Source: Arthrobacter sp. EM1 (GTDB taxonomy: Bacteria > Actinomycetota > Actinomycetes > Actinomycetales > Micrococcaceae). From it: a stretch of 64,000 bases of DNA. Below, piece after piece: positions 43,995-53,403 of the stretch (position 1 is the stretch's first letter; every line of letters begins with the position of its first letter). The notes beneath the pieces were generated by a model, which was not told where the DNA came from, made no database searches, and was given only the letters and a program-made list of their open reading frames with translations. The stretch is from NCBI RefSeq assembly GCF_029964055.1, contig NZ_CP124836.1, positions 2,232,001 to 2,296,000 on the forward strand. The letters are read 5' to 3'. A program made the position numbers and the translations under genes.

Positions 43995-44543
43995 TTAGGC
44001 CCGGCGGAGCGAAATGTTGTTGCAGGCCTCGCACACGTCCTCGGGAATCAGGCCGCGGCGCTGCAGGAAGCCGAAAACGGCGCAGCCCAGGCAGTAACCG
44101 GCAAACGCTTCCAGGGACGCCGCAATAATCAGGAGCGCCAGCAGGATCCACGCCGCCGGTGCAAGTCCGGCGGCGAGCAGGAGTGCCGCAGCCGTGGACA
44201 GGACCGCACCGATGCCCTGGGCGAAACGCTTCGGCGGGCCGGGGACCAATCGGCTTTTCCCCAGCCGGGGCGTCAGGACCCGGACGGAAAGTTGGGCGAG
44301 CGGTGAAATCCGCGGACCGAAAAGGACACGCAGCCAGAACCCGGCGGCAATCACGGCCAGACCCCAGCCGAAGCCGGTCAGCAGGGTAACCAGCGAAAGC
44401 AACACCACCAGTGCGGCAGTGACCCGGGCTGCGTATTCATTCACCGGGTTCGGAAACGCAAAAACCGTGCGCCAGTCGACGGAGCCGCGCGACGCCCGGG
44501 CGGGTGCCGGCGGCGCGGCCGGTGCCGAGGTTAGTTTGCTCAT
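43995..44543 (-). CDS. DUF4395 membrane protein
   Basis: 182 residues with about four TM helices in two hairpins. The family pattern starts at VDWRTVFAFPNPVNEYAARVTA and continues with FWLRVLFGPRISPLAQLSVRVL, KRFAQGIGAVLS and EAFAGYCLGCAVF. The C-terminal tail adds EDVCEACNN, so two cysteine pairs (YCLGC and CEAC) are present. DUF4395 proteins often occur near redox or sulfur-transfer genes; the function is unknown. TAGCCT lies 6 nt before the ATG (leaderless). It converges on the ADP-ribosylglycohydrolase. Confidence 0.9.
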   Translation of the reverse strand: MSKLTSAPAAPPAPARASRGSVDWRTVFAFPNPVNEYAARVTAALVVLLSLVTLLTGFGWGLAVIAAGFWLRVLFGPRISPLAQLSVRVLTPRLGKSRLVPGPPKRFAQGIGAVLSTAAALLLAAGLAPAAWILLALLIIAASLEAFAGYCLGCAVFGFLQRRGLIPEDVCEACNNISLRRA

Positions 44544-44624
44544 CGTCCAAGGCTAGGAGCGCACCCGCTCCGGACGAAAAGTTTGTTGCGCAGTATGACC
44601 GCCAGGGCCCTGTCCCGGCGGGTC

Positions 44625-45644
44625 TCAGGCACTCGCGGCGGAGGCCACGTGCCCGCCCACCATCTGCAGGAATTCGCCCTCGGACAGGACCTCGATCCGT
44701 TGCCCGCGTGCGTGCAGCTCCAGCACCCGCCTGGCCTTTCCGGTCAGCCGGCCGGAGCGAAGGTCGGCGGCGACAAAACCGTCTCCGACCACCAGCAAGG
44801 TGGTGCGGGCAGTGACCCGGCTTTCGGGCCGGGCGCCCAGCTCGGCGGAACGGACCTTCGCCTCGGGCCGGGGAATGGCCAGTTCGCCGGTGAAGACCAC
44901 GGTCTGGCCGAACAGCGGGTGGCCGGCCGCGGCGGATGCGTTCGGCGGTGGATTGGCGCCTTCCTCCGGCCAGCCAGGCTGGTAGGGCCGCGCGGGCGCC
45001 AGGGCTGCCGGTCCCGCGGCGAGGGCATCGAGGGCTGACTGGCTGGCCTTGGAGAGCGGATCGCACAGCGGGTCGAAAGCCTCCTGGCGGGACACCGCCA
45101 GGCCCAGGGACAGGTACAGCTCCGCGACACTGCCGGCCCCGTTGCGCGCGGCGATGTCAATCAGGATCCCGGCGCACGCCCGCGCGTCCTCAGCGGCGTC
45201 GTGGTGGTTGAGCAGCGGAACACCGGCCTCCTCGGCCGCGTACGGCAGCGAATTGGACACCAGGGAATAGCAGCGGCGGGAAAGCATCACGGTGCAGACG
45301 TAATCATAGGCGGGCCCCGCCAAGCCGGAGACCTCCAGGCCGGAGCGGATCACGCCCAGGTCAAACGCGGCATTGTGGGCGGCCAGGACGTCGCCGCCGA
45401 TGAACGCGCCGATTTCCGGGAAGAGTTCACCGAAACGCGGCAACCCTGCGACCTGCTCAGGCCGGATGCCGTGGATCCGCACGTTGTGGTGGTCGAAGCG
45501 GTCATGGTTTTCCGGCGGCCGCATCAGCCACGAGGCCTCCTCGACCACTACACCGCCGCGGACCTTGCTCAGGCCAACAGCGCACGGTGAACCTCGGAAG
45601 CCGTTCGCGGTCTCAAAGTCGATCGCCGTAAAGTCCAAACCCAC
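44625..45644 (-). CDS. DEDD 3'-5' exonuclease with C-terminal BRCT domain
   Basis: 339 residues. The N-terminal exonuclease domain (DNA polymerase III epsilon-like) has motif I FTAIDFETANG, motif II LAAHNAAFDLGVIRSGL and motif III HHDAAEDARACAGIL. After a Pro/Ala linker (about 205-240) a BRCT domain follows (GQTVVFTGELAIPRPEAKVRSAELGARPESRVTARTTLLVVGD). This exonuclease-BRCT layout occurs in actinobacteria and may act in DNA repair rather than replication. GTG start at 45644; TAAAGT lies 7 nt upstream, so the mRNA is probably leaderless. Confidence 0.92.
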   Translation of the reverse strand: MGLDFTAIDFETANGFRGSPCAVGLSKVRGGVVVEEASWLMRPPENHDRFDHHNVRIHGIRPEQVAGLPRFGELFPEIGAFIGGDVLAAHNAAFDLGVIRSGLEVSGLAGPAYDYVCTVMLSRRCYSLVSNSLPYAAEEAGVPLLNHHDAAEDARACAGILIDIAARNGAGSVAELYLSLGLAVSRQEAFDPLCDPLSKASQSALDALAAGPAALAPARPYQPGWPEEGANPPPNASAAAGHPLFGQTVVFTGELAIPRPEAKVRSAELGARPESRVTARTTLLVVGDGFVAADLRSGRLTGKARRVLELHARGQRIEVLSEGEFLQMVGGHVASAASA

Positions 45645-45776
45645 GCTCCCAACTTTACCGCCGCAAAACCAGCCGGTGGCCCAGCTGCGACGGCCGCGCC
45701 GCCGCCGGACCGCGGCCGGGCCAGCTGGCCGACCGTCCGTCGGCGCACGACGGCGGCGGTCAAGTATCCTTGACTG

Positions 45777-46559
45777 GTGAACCCTTTAGCTTTGAGTGAC
45801 TTTGCCGTGTCCACGTTCGGCGGCGCGGGCCCGGTGCAGCCGCGGCTTGCCTCCTTCCTGCCCGACTGGCTGAACCCCCAGGTCTTCCTGGCCGACCCCG
45901 CCCTTGCGCCGTGGGTGGTCCTGCTGGTGTGTGGCATCATCTTCGCCGAAACCGGCCTGCTGATCGGCTTCTTCCTGCCGGGAGACTCGATGCTCTTCAC
46001 GGCCGGGCTCCTGGTGGCCACCGGGACCATCAAGTTCAACATCGTTGCCTTCGCTGCGCTGATCATCGTTGCGGCGATCATCGGCAACCAGGCCGGTTAC
46101 CTGATTGGCTCCAAGGCGGGCCCGGCGATTTTCAACCGGGAAAACTCGAAGCTCTTTAAGCGCGAGAATGTCGAAAGCGCACATGCCTTTTTCGAGAAGC
46201 ACGGCGGCAAGGCCTTGATCCTGGCCCGATTTGTGCCGATCATCAGGACCTTCGTCCCCGTGATTGTTGGGGTGGCCCAGATGAACAAGCGCCAGTTCTT
46301 TGTCTTCAACGTCATCGGCGCCGTGCTGTGGGGCGGCGGCGTGACGCTCCTGGGTTACCTGCTGGGCGACACCGTCCCGTGGGTCCGGGAAAACCTGGAC
46401 ATCATCTTCATCGCGATTGTCCTTGTCTCCGTGATCCCGATCGGCATTGAGGTTATCCGCGGGCTCACCGCCAGGCGCCAGGCCGAAAAATACGGCACCG
46501 GCGTCGTTGCGGAGTTCATCGAAGAACACGAGCCCGAAGAGGAACGCAAGACCCCATAA
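45777..46559 (+). CDS. DedA family membrane protein
   Basis: 260 residues. DedA/SNARE-associated domain: ETGLLIGFFLPGDSMLFTAGLL, NQAGYLIGSKAGPAIF, KHGGKALILARFVPIIRTFVPVIVGVAQMNKRQF and NVIGAVLWGGGVTLLGYLLGD. DedA proteins are flippase-like membrane proteins, linked to undecaprenyl phosphate or phospholipid recycling. GTG start at 45777 with TATCCT 6 nt upstream (leaderless). The C-terminal tail is charged and cytoplasmic. Confidence 0.94.
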   Translation: MNPLALSDFAVSTFGGAGPVQPRLASFLPDWLNPQVFLADPALAPWVVLLVCGIIFAETGLLIGFFLPGDSMLFTAGLLVATGTIKFNIVAFAALIIVAAIIGNQAGYLIGSKAGPAIFNRENSKLFKRENVESAHAFFEKHGGKALILARFVPIIRTFVPVIVGVAQMNKRQFFVFNVIGAVLWGGGVTLLGYLLGDTVPWVRENLDIIFIAIVLVSVIPIGIEVIRGLTARRQAEKYGTGVVAEFIEEHEPEEERKTP

Positions 46560-46611
46560 TTCCCGCTCGGCAGGCAGTTCGGAAAGCCGCCGTTCTGGAA
46601 ACCCCGGCCGC

Positions 46612-46650
46612 AGAGGACGGCGCCCGGCGGTGCGGGGCGCCGTCCTCTAT
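46612..46650. terminator. bidirectional hairpin between dedA and rdgB
   Basis: The arms AGAGGACGGCGCC and GGCGCCGTCCTCT pair perfectly around a GC-rich loop. It is flanked by short AT-rich sequence (ATTTAAG on the plus side) and placed between two convergent genes. Confidence 0.75.
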
Positions 46651-46676
46651 TTAAGTGCCGGTTTCCGCGGACCGCA

Positions 46677-47339
46677 CTACCGCCCGGCCAGCGCCTCCAC
46701 GATGGCCGGGAGCAGTGCCCTGAACGCGTGCCCCCGGTGGCTGATAGCGTTCTTCTCCTGCGAACTCAGTTCCGCACAGCTGCGGTCCAGGCCATGCGGC
46801 CGGAGCACCGGGTCGTAGCCGAAGCCGCCGGTTCCGCGGGGTTCACGCAGCAGCGTGCCCTCCAACTGCCCGAACTCCACGACTTCCCGGCCGTCCCCGG
46901 GGGCCAGGCCGGGAACGGCCAGTGCCGCCGCACAGACAAAAGCGGCACCGCGGTGTTCGTCGGGAACGTCGGCAAGCTGGCTGAGCAGCAGCCTCAGGTT
47001 CGCGGCGTCGTCGCCGTGCCGGCCGGCCCAGCGGGCCGAGAAGATCCCGGGAGCACCGCCGAGGACGTCGACGGCGAGGCCGGAGTCGTCGGCGATTGCC
47101 ACCAGCCCGGTCGCCTGCGCCACCGCGCGTGCCTTGAGCAGCGAATTTTCCGCAAACGTTACGCCGGTCTCGGCGACGTCAGGGGCACCGACGGCACCCG
47201 CATCCACCACCTGGGTGTCGACGTCGAGCCCGGGCACCTGCCCGCGCAGGAGGTCACGCAGTTCCCGGAGCTTGCCCTGGTTATGTGTTGCGAGAACCAG
47301 CAACGGTGCGGCGTGATGTCCTTCCGGAGCCGCTGTCAC
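46677..47339 (-). CDS. rdgB: RdgB/HAM1 non-canonical purine NTP pyrophosphatase
   Basis: 220 residues. It hydrolyses dITP/XTP to monophosphates to keep deaminated purines out of nucleic acids. Family motifs: [65 protein letters not shown], and [13 protein letters not shown] with [20 protein letters not shown] start at 47339 overlaps the rph stop by 4 bp (GTGA), the rph-rdgB pairing common in bacteria. Confidence 0.96.
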   Translation of the reverse strand: MTAAPEGHHAAPLLVLATHNQGKLRELRDLLRGQVPGLDVDTQVVDAGAVGAPDVAETGVTFAENSLLKARAVAQATGLVAIADDSGLAVDVLGGAPGIFSARWAGRHGDDAANLRLLLSQLADVPDEHRGAAFVCAAALAVPGLAPGDGREVVEFGQLEGTLLREPRGTGGFGYDPVLRPHGLDRSCAELSSQEKNAISHRGHAFRALLPAIVEALAGR

Positions 47340-48094
47340 GGGGCCTCCGCCAGGGTGTCACGCTGGATAGCGGCAAGCTGCTCGGTACCCATCAGGGCGA
47401 GGTCGAGCAGTTTGTTCAGCTCATCGCGGTCGAACGGGGCACCTTCGGCGGTGCCCTGGACTTCAACGAACTTTCCGGATCCGGTCACCACAACGTTCAT
47501 GTCGGTCTCGGCTCGGACGTCCTCAACGTAAGGCAGATCCAGCATTGGAACGCCGTCAATGATCCCGACGGATACCGCTGCGATGGTGTCGATCAGCGGC
47601 TGGGCAGTGCGGGGGATCATTTTGTTCTCGCGGGCGAAGCGGATGGCCTCCGCCAGGGCCACGTAGGCGCCGGTGATGGCCGCGGTCCGGGTCCCGCCGT
47701 CGGCCTGCAGGACGTCACAGTCCAGCACGATCGTGATCTCCCCCAGCGCCTTGGTGTCGATGATGGAGCGCAGCGAGCGGCCGATCAGCCGGGAAATCTC
47801 GTGGGTGCGTCCGCCGATCTTGCCCTTGACGGACTCGCGGTCAGAGCGGGTGTTGGTGGCGCGCGGCAGCATGGCGTACTCCGCGGTGACCCAGCCGCGG
47901 CCTTCTCCCTTGAGCCAGCGCGGAACACCCTGGGTAAGGGAAGCAGTGCACAGCACCCTGGTGTTGCCGAACTCGATCAGGGCCGATCCCTCGGCCTGTT
48001 TGGACCAGCCGCGGGTGATGCTGATCGGTCGCAGCTGGTCGGGGGTTCGGCCATCGGCTCGGATAACGGGGGCAGTTAAGGCTTCGGAAGTCAT
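47336..48094 (-). CDS. rph: ribonuclease PH
   Basis: 252 residues. It is a phosphorolytic 3'-5' exoribonuclease that trims tRNA 3' ends. Conserved segments: [119 protein letters not shown] lies 6 nt before the ATG, so the rph-rdgB mRNA is probably leaderless. Confidence 0.97.
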   Translation of the reverse strand: MTSEALTAPVIRADGRTPDQLRPISITRGWSKQAEGSALIEFGNTRVLCTASLTQGVPRWLKGEGRGWVTAEYAMLPRATNTRSDRESVKGKIGGRTHEISRLIGRSLRSIIDTKALGEITIVLDCDVLQADGGTRTAAITGAYVALAEAIRFARENKMIPRTAQPLIDTIAAVSVGIIDGVPMLDLPYVEDVRAETDMNVVVTGSGKFVEVQGTAEGAPFDRDELNKLLDLALMGTEQLAAIQRDTLAEAP

Positions 48095-48161
48095 GGTTCC
48101 AGCTTATCGACCTGCACGGGGCCTGCCGGGCACACCCGGCGCCCGCCACGGCGGGTCCCGC

Positions 48162-48959
48162 TCAGATGGTGTAGTGCACGCCCGCCACAGCAACGGCAAC
48201 GTGCTGTCCGAAGACCTGCTTGGCTTCCGCCATCACTGTGGTCGGGGACGTCCAGACCGGGATATGGGTCAGCAGCAGCCGCCGGGCACCGGCGGCAACA
48301 GCGGCCTCCCCGGCGCGTCGGCCGGTCAGGTGCACGTCCTTAATGGCGTCGTCGCGCCCTTCCTCGAACGCCGCCTCGCACAGGAACAGATCGGCATCCC
48401 GGGCCGCGTCCTCGAGCCCGCTGCAGGCGTCGGTGTCACCGGAATAGCTGAGCACACGGGCAACCGGGTTGCCGTCCTTGTCCGGTTCCGTGACCTCGAC
48501 GCGGAGGGCGTAGCCTTCATCGACCGGGTGGTTGACGGTGTACGGGGTAACGGTGAACGGCCCCATGGTCACCGGCTTGCGCTCGGCCCAGTGGCTAAAA
48601 TCGAATTCCTCATGCATTCCGGGGTCAAGATCCAGGCCGTAGGCGGTGGCCATCCGGTCGGCGGTGGCGGCGGGCCCCCACACCGGAATCCTGCCGCGTC
48701 CCCAGCCGCCTGGCTTCCACCGCACCGCGACGTGCAGTCCGCACAGGTCCATACAGTGGTCCGGGTGCAGGTGGGTGAGGAAAATCCCGTCAATGTCCTC
48801 CAGGTCGGTGTACCGCTGGATGGCCCCGAGCGCGCCACTGCCGAGGTCCAAGACGATCTTCCAGCTCCGTTCGCCGTCGTTGGCGGTCAACAGGTAGCAC
48901 GATGCCGGCGATCCCGGCCCCGGAAAGGAACCGGTACAGCCCACGATGGTCAGCTTCAC
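48162..48959 (-). CDS. MBL-fold metallo-hydrolase (RNase Z-like)
   Basis: 265 residues. The metallo-beta-lactamase fold has the metal motif [13 protein letters not shown] (HxHxDH), the later ligands [12 protein letters not shown] (Asp) and LLLTHIPVW (His). It resembles short RNase Z/phosphodiesterase-like proteins that follow murI in many actinobacteria; the true substrate is unsettled. The ATG at 48959 overlaps the murI stop by 4 bp. Confidence 0.92.
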   Translation of the reverse strand: MKLTIVGCTGSFPGPGSPASCYLLTANDGERSWKIVLDLGSGALGAIQRYTDLEDIDGIFLTHLHPDHCMDLCGLHVAVRWKPGGWGRGRIPVWGPAATADRMATAYGLDLDPGMHEEFDFSHWAERKPVTMGPFTVTPYTVNHPVDEGYALRVEVTEPDKDGNPVARVLSYSGDTDACSGLEDAARDADLFLCEAAFEEGRDDAIKDVHLTGRRAGEAAVAAGARRLLLTHIPVWTSPTTVMAEAKQVFGQHVAVAVAGVHYTI

Positions 48960-49969
48960 AGCCCCGGCCCCCCAACGAAATTGGAGATCCGGCGACGGTT
49001 CGTGCCGGCCTGCGCCGCGGCAATCATCTCCGGTGTGATCCTGGCCAGGCTTCCTGTGGGGTATTGCGCAGCGACGTGGTCCACGTGGCGGACGCTGAGC
49101 ACTTCGGGTCCGAGGAAGCGGCGGGCGAGGTGTTCGAACTGTGCGGCGTCCCCGGTCGCAATAAAGCTGTGCACCGGATCCGTGCTGTCGGTCCGTTCCA
49201 GTCCGCGGGAGGCCAGGGCCCGGTAGACGTCCTTGGCGGTCTCCTCGGCACTTGAGACGAGGGTGACGTCCTCCCCCATCACGTAGGAAATGACGCCGGT
49301 TAGCAGCGGGTAGTGCGTGCAGCCCAGCACAACTGTGTCCACGCCCGCGGTCCTGAGCGGTTCCAGATACTCGCGGGCTACGGCGAGCAGCTCCGGGCCG
49401 GTGGTGATTCCGGCTTCGACGTAGGACACAAAGGCCGGGCAGGCCACGGAGGTGATGTGCAGGTCCGGGGCGGCAGCGAAGGTGTCCTCATACGCGCGGG
49501 AGCCGATGGTTGCCGAAGTACCGATGACTCCGACGCGGCCGCTGCGGGTGGCGGCCACGGCACGGCGCACGGCCGGCTGGATGACCTCTATGACGGGGAT
49601 CCCGTAACGGGCTGTGTAGCGTTCGCGGGCATCGCGCAACACCGCAGCCGACGCCGAGTTGCACGCGATGGTCAGCAGCTTCACACCGGAATCGACCAGC
49701 TCATCCATTACCCCCAGGGCGTTGGCCCGGACCTCGGCGATGGGAAGCGGCCCGTAGGGGCCGTTGGCGGTGTCGCCGACATAGAGAATGGATTCGTTGG
49801 GCAGTTGGTCGATGATGGACCGGGCCACGGTGAGTCCGCCGACGCCGGAATCGAACACCCCGATGGGGCGCGAACCGATCCGGCTGGCGGTCTGGCTGGC
49901 GGTGCTGTTGCCTGCTGGGGAGTCCGCAACAGCTGGCGCTGCCGGATCCATGCTCGATGCTGAAGTCAT
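48956..49969 (-). CDS. murI: glutamate racemase
   Basis: 337 residues; the conserved enzyme begins at about residue 34 ([19 protein letters not shown], Asp40/Ser41). It converts L- to D-glutamate for peptidoglycan. The two catalytic cysteines are in [12 protein letters not shown] and [11 protein letters not shown]. The start at 49969 was chosen over 50011 because TATCCT lies 9 nt upstream; the first 33 residues are a non-conserved Ser/Ala-rich leader. The C-terminal 60 residues are longer than in E. coli-type MurI. Confidence 0.94.
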   Translation of the reverse strand: MTSASSMDPAAPAVADSPAGNSTASQTASRIGSRPIGVFDSGVGGLTVARSIIDQLPNESILYVGDTANGPYGPLPIAEVRANALGVMDELVDSGVKLLTIACNSASAAVLRDARERYTARYGIPVIEVIQPAVRRAVAATRSGRVGVIGTSATIGSRAYEDTFAAAPDLHITSVACPAFVSYVEAGITTGPELLAVAREYLEPLRTAGVDTVVLGCTHYPLLTGVISYVMGEDVTLVSSAEETAKDVYRALASRGLERTDSTDPVHSFIATGDAAQFEHLARRFLGPEVLSVRHVDHVAAQYPTGSLARITPEMIAAAQAGTNRRRISNFVGGPGL

Positions 49970-50089
49970 GATTATTCGAGGATAGGGCTTAGCCAAGGTC
50001 GCGGCCATCACATTGTGTCGTCCGACTCATGTCTAATTTGTCACACGCGGCGTCGGCACGCGCCGCGTGCCGATGCCCCGCGCCGCTGG

Positions 50090-50656
50090 TCAGCGGCGCG
50101 TCTCCAGCGACTGCAGCATGGCCTGGACCAGGGACTCCTGCAGCCAGGTGGTGAAGTTGTAGACCAGGGCCAGGTAGCTTTCGACGTCCTCGGCCTGGGA
50201 CCAGTCCTGCATCAGGTGCACGTGCCCGGCGTCCTCGTCGTCGCGGATGTCCAGGCGTTCGGCGAGCACCAGACGGACATCGTTGAGCGCCATGGACCAG
50301 TGCCGTGCATCGGCGGGGGCCAGGACCAGTTCCTCCTTGTCCAGTCCCAGGGACGCGGCCTTCAGCGCGCCGATTTTGCTTTCGCGCAGCGACCGTTCGG
50401 TATACCGGCGGAACTCCAGCGAGGCGGCGTCGTCGTCCTTCGAAACGTTCGGGAGCAGCCGGCGCAGGGCGCGGTCGGACGGTTCGCGGGCCTCGGTGTC
50501 CAGTCCGACAAGGGCAGCAAGGGGGTCCTGGTCGGCACGTTCCCCCGGCTCCAGCATGGACACAACGTCGTCGAAGAGGCTGCGCAGAAGCTCCCGTTCG
50601 GCCGGTTCCAGATAGCCGGTGACGCCTTTGACGCCGAATTTAAATGCCTTAGCCAC
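50090..50656 (-). CDS. DUF2017 domain-containing protein
   Basis: 188 residues, cytoplasmic, mainly helical and acidic (FKFGVKGVTGYLEPAERELLRSLFDDVVSML; RRLLPNVSKDDDAASLEFRRYTE; VYNFTTWLQESLVQAML). This actinobacterial family is encoded next to clpS; its role is unknown, though the constant pairing suggests a link to ClpS/ClpAP adaptor function. Its start overlaps the clpS gene by 8 bp, so the two are translationally coupled. Confidence 0.93.
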   Translation of the reverse strand: MAKAFKFGVKGVTGYLEPAERELLRSLFDDVVSMLEPGERADQDPLAALVGLDTEAREPSDRALRRLLPNVSKDDDAASLEFRRYTERSLRESKIGALKAASLGLDKEELVLAPADARHWSMALNDVRLVLAERLDIRDDEDAGHVHLMQDWSQAEDVESYLALVYNFTTWLQESLVQAMLQSLETRR

Positions 50657-51020
50657 GTTTTCCCTTCCCCTTTCCTGATCCCCCGCCTGATCCGGAGCCG
50701 CCGGTGGCCTTTTCCACGGTGGCCCAGAGACCGTAGCCGTGCATCGCGACGGCGTGCTGCTCCACCTGCTCCTTGCTGCCGTGCGCCACGATGGAGCGTC
50801 CTTTTTTGTGGACTTCGAGCATCAGTTTGTTCGCTTTGGCCTCCGAATAGCCAAAGTAGCTGCGGAAGACATAGCTCACGTAGCTCATCAGGTTCACCGG
50901 ATCATTCCAGATCACCAGATTCCACGGGATATCCGGGGCGGTAAGGACGTCCGTGGACGTCACTGTTCCGGTGTGGGTGCTCTCCTGGGTGTCAGGTCCG
51001 AGCGCAACGCTAAGGGTCAT
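50649..51020 (-). CDS. clpS: ATP-dependent Clp protease adaptor ClpS
   Basis: 123 residues. It delivers N-degron substrates to the Clp protease. Core motifs: NLVIWNDPVNLMSYVSYVFRSYFGYSEAKANKLMLEVHKKGRSIV and YGLWATVEK; the N-degron pocket residues ND and the Clp-binding region are intact. The N-terminal arm is about 30 residues and the C terminus is a Gly/Ser/Lys-rich tail. TAGAAT lies 6 nt before the ATG (leaderless). The position of its -35 region (around 51050-51055) falls inside the first unit of the 59-bp tandem repeat. Confidence 0.96.
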   Translation of the reverse strand: MTLSVALGPDTQESTHTGTVTSTDVLTAPDIPWNLVIWNDPVNLMSYVSYVFRSYFGYSEAKANKLMLEVHKKGRSIVAHGSKEQVEQHAVAMHGYGLWATVEKATGGSGSGGGSGKGKGKRG

Positions 51021-51042
51021 CTGTCCATTCTATGGGGAGCAC

Positions 51043-51277
51043 GGGCCCACGCCGGCGAGGGCCCCGCGGCGAAGCGAAGCGAGACGCGGGAGCCGGTGGG
51101 TGGGCCCACGCCGGCGAGGGCCCCGCGGCGAAGCGAAGCGAGACGCGGGAGCCGGTGGGTGGGCCCACGCCGGCGAGGGCCCCGCGGCGAAGCGAAGCGA
51201 GACGCGGGAGCCGGTGGGTGGGCCCACGCCGGCGAGGGCCCCGCGGCGAAGCGAAGCGAGACGCGGGAGCCGGTGGG
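51043..51277. repeat. 59-bp tandem repeat, four near-identical copies (minisatellite)
   Basis: Units at 51043-51101, 51102-51160, 51161-51219 and 51220-51277 are identical to each other apart from the last base. Each unit contains GAAGCGAAGCGA and a CCCGCG/CGCGGG inverted repeat and is very GC-rich. Because 59 is not a multiple of 3, no frame encodes a periodic peptide. The array fills the space between the divergent clpS and pncB promoters. Confidence 0.97.
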
Positions 51278-51280
51278 GAC

Positions 51281-51286
51281 TAGAGT
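51281..51286 (+). promoter_or_regulatory. -10 element of leaderless pncB
   Basis: TAGAGT ends 6 nt before the GTG start of pncB. The matching -35 position (51258-51263, GAGACG) lies in the last copy of the 59-bp repeat, so repeat-number changes would alter sequence upstream of this promoter. Confidence 0.55.
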
Positions 51287-51292
51287 GAATTC

Positions 51293-52621
51293 GTGAGTTC
51301 ATCAGCTGGCTGGGGCCGTCCCCGCACGTCCCTGTACACCGACCATTACGAACTGACCATGCTCCAGGCCGCTTTGCATTCCGGCGCCGCCCACCGCAGG
51401 TCAGTGTTCGAGGCCTTTGCCCGGCGGCTGCCGGACGGACGCCGCTACGGCATCGTGGGCGGCACCGGCAGGCTGTTGGAGGGCATCGCCGACTTCCGCT
51501 TCGGCGGCGCCGAGATCGACTTCCTGCGCCGGACGAAGGTGGTCAACGAGGAGACGCTGGACTACCTGGCGGGATTTTCGTTCTCGGGTGATATCTGGGG
51601 CTACGCGGAGGGTGACGCCTACTTCCCCAACTCCCCCATCCTGATTGTGGAATCCACGTTCGCCGAAGCCTGCATCCTGGAGACCTACATCCTCTCGATC
51701 CTCAACCACGACAGCGCGATCGCTTCGGCGGCCTCGCGGATGATCACCGCGGCCGGCGGCCGGCCCTGCGTGGAGATGGGCTCGCGCCGGACCCAGGAGG
51801 AATCCGCGGTTGCCGCCGCCCGCGCCGCGATTATCGCCGGCTTCGACAGCACCTCCAACCTGGCCGCGGGCCTGCGCTACGGGCTCAAGACCGTCGGCAC
51901 CGCCGCGCATTCCTTTACCCTCCTGCACGACACCGAACGCGAGGCCTTTGAGGCGCAGATCGCCTCCATGGGCAAAGGCACTGCGCTCCTGGTGGACACC
52001 TACGATGTCGAGGCGGCCGTTCGCACCGCCGTCGAACTGGCCGGCGACGAACTCGGGGCGGTGCGTCTGGACTCCGGCGACCTCGTGGCGCAGGCCCAAT
52101 GGGTGCGGCAGTTCCTGGACGATCTGGGCAATGAGCGGACCCGCATCATAGTCACCTCCGACCTGGACGAGTTCGCCATCGCTGCCCTGCAGTCCGCCCC
52201 GGTGGACTCCTATGGGGTCGGTACCTCACTCGTGACCGGGTCCGGTGCCCCGACAGCCAGCATGGTTTACAAGCTGGTGAGCCGCACGGACGACACCGGC
52301 AGCTTCGTCGCCGTCGCGAAGGCGGCAAAAAACAAAACCAGCAAGGGCGGGCGCAAGTACGCCCTGCGCAAGCTCAACGAGCGCGGCACCGCCACGCAGG
52401 AAATTATCGGGGTCGGCCACCGCCCGGACGACGACGGCAATGACCGGCCCCTGCTCCAACAGTTCATCAAAAACGGCGAACTTATGCCTGGCTGGACCGG
52501 CCCGGAAGGTGTGCTCCGTGCCCGCCAGCGCCACGCGGACACCATGAAGGAGCTTCCCGCTGTCGTCAACCGGCTGCAACGCGGCGAAGCGGCCATCCCG
52601 ACCATTTACGAGGAGAACTGA
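51293..52621 (+). CDS. pncB: nicotinate phosphoribosyltransferase
   Basis: 442 residues. It makes nicotinate mononucleotide from nicotinate, PRPP and ATP in NAD salvage. Landmarks: SLYTDHYELTMLQAALHSG, CVEMGSRRTQEESAVAAARAAIIAGFDSTSNLAAGLRYGL, GTAAHSFTLLHD, AVRLDSGDLVAQAQWVRQFLDD, TSDLDEFAIAAL and SYGVGTSLVTGSGAPTASMVYKL. GTG start at 51293 with TAGAGT 6 nt upstream (leaderless). Its TGA overlaps the pncA ATG. Confidence 0.97.
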   Translation: MSSSAGWGRPRTSLYTDHYELTMLQAALHSGAAHRRSVFEAFARRLPDGRRYGIVGGTGRLLEGIADFRFGGAEIDFLRRTKVVNEETLDYLAGFSFSGDIWGYAEGDAYFPNSPILIVESTFAEACILETYILSILNHDSAIASAASRMITAAGGRPCVEMGSRRTQEESAVAAARAAIIAGFDSTSNLAAGLRYGLKTVGTAAHSFTLLHDTEREAFEAQIASMGKGTALLVDTYDVEAAVRTAVELAGDELGAVRLDSGDLVAQAQWVRQFLDDLGNERTRIIVTSDLDEFAIAALQSAPVDSYGVGTSLVTGSGAPTASMVYKLVSRTDDTGSFVAVAKAAKNKTSKGGRKYALRKLNERGTATQEIIGVGHRPDDDGNDRPLLQQFIKNGELMPGWTGPEGVLRARQRHADTMKELPAVVNRLQRGEAAIPTIYEEN

Positions 52622-53295
52622 TGTCCCGCGCCCTGATCATCGTCGACGTCCAGAACGATTTTTGCGAAGGAGGCTCCCTTGCCGTTACCGGCGGGGCGGA
52701 GCTCGCCGGTGCCATCAGCGAATACGTTGACGCCCACCACGGACAGTTTGACCACATCCTGGCAACCCAGGACTGGCATGTGGACCCGGGTGAGCACTTC
52801 TCCGATGACCCGGACTTCGTTGACAGCTGGCCGAGGCACTGCGTGGCCGGAACCCGCGGTGCCGAACTGCATCCGGACCTGGATCCGGAATACATCCAGG
52901 CCTATTTCCGCAAGGGCCAGTTCACCGCCGCCTACTCGGGGTTCGAAGGACTCCTGGCCCCGGACGATGCCGTGCCCACCGGAGACCGGAAGCCCGGAGC
53001 CATGCCCCTTTCGGGGGACGCTGCCGGTGGTGCCGACGGCGCCGGGTCCTTTTCAGGCAGCGATTCCACCCCCGGCGAGGACGCGATCGGGCTGGACGAC
53101 TGGCTGCAAAGCCACGACGTCGAAGATCTTGTTGTCGTCGGAATCGCCACCGACCATTGCGTTAAGGCGACTGCACTTGACGGCGTCCAGGCCGGATACT
53201 CAGTGACGGTCCTGCGGGGCCTGACCGTGGGCATTGCCGAGGATCTTGAGGACTCGTTCGCGGAAATGGAACTCGGCGGCGTGGACATCGCCTGA
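52621..53295 (+). CDS. pncA: nicotinamidase (isochorismatase family) with a 38-residue insertion
   Basis: 224 residues. It deamidates nicotinamide to nicotinate, which the upstream PncB then uses. The catalytic triad is visible: Asp9 (IIVDVQNDF), Lys98 (YFRKGQ) and Cys180 (IATDHCVKAT); metal ligands Asp51, His53 and His59 lie in TQDWHVDPGEHF. Between the SGFEG segment and IGLDDWLQ there is an extra stretch (about 118-156) rich in Gly, Ser, Asp and Ala that ordinary PncA lacks. It overlaps pncB by 1 bp (TGATG). Confidence 0.94.
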   Translation: MSRALIIVDVQNDFCEGGSLAVTGGAELAGAISEYVDAHHGQFDHILATQDWHVDPGEHFSDDPDFVDSWPRHCVAGTRGAELHPDLDPEYIQAYFRKGQFTAAYSGFEGLLAPDDAVPTGDRKPGAMPLSGDAAGGADGAGSFSGSDSTPGEDAIGLDDWLQSHDVEDLVVVGIATDHCVKATALDGVQAGYSVTVLRGLTVGIAEDLEDSFAEMELGGVDIA

Positions 53296-53403
53296 ACCCT
53301 TGCGTCCCACCGGCCGGAGCGCTGACAGAAAATCCCATGCCCTCGAAGTAGACTCGAAATCCCTGCCAATATCGCCTGACCCGTAAAAAATCCGGAGTAG
53401 AAC

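Noticed and set aside
51043..51277. CRISPR-like appearance of regularly repeated DNA at 51 kb
   Set aside because: The 59-bp units are directly contiguous with no unique spacers, and no cas gene is near. It is a tandem repeat.
51030..51302. Short frames through the 59-bp repeats on both strands
   Set aside because: The period is not a multiple of three, so peptides drift through all frames. The frames exist only because the units lack stops.
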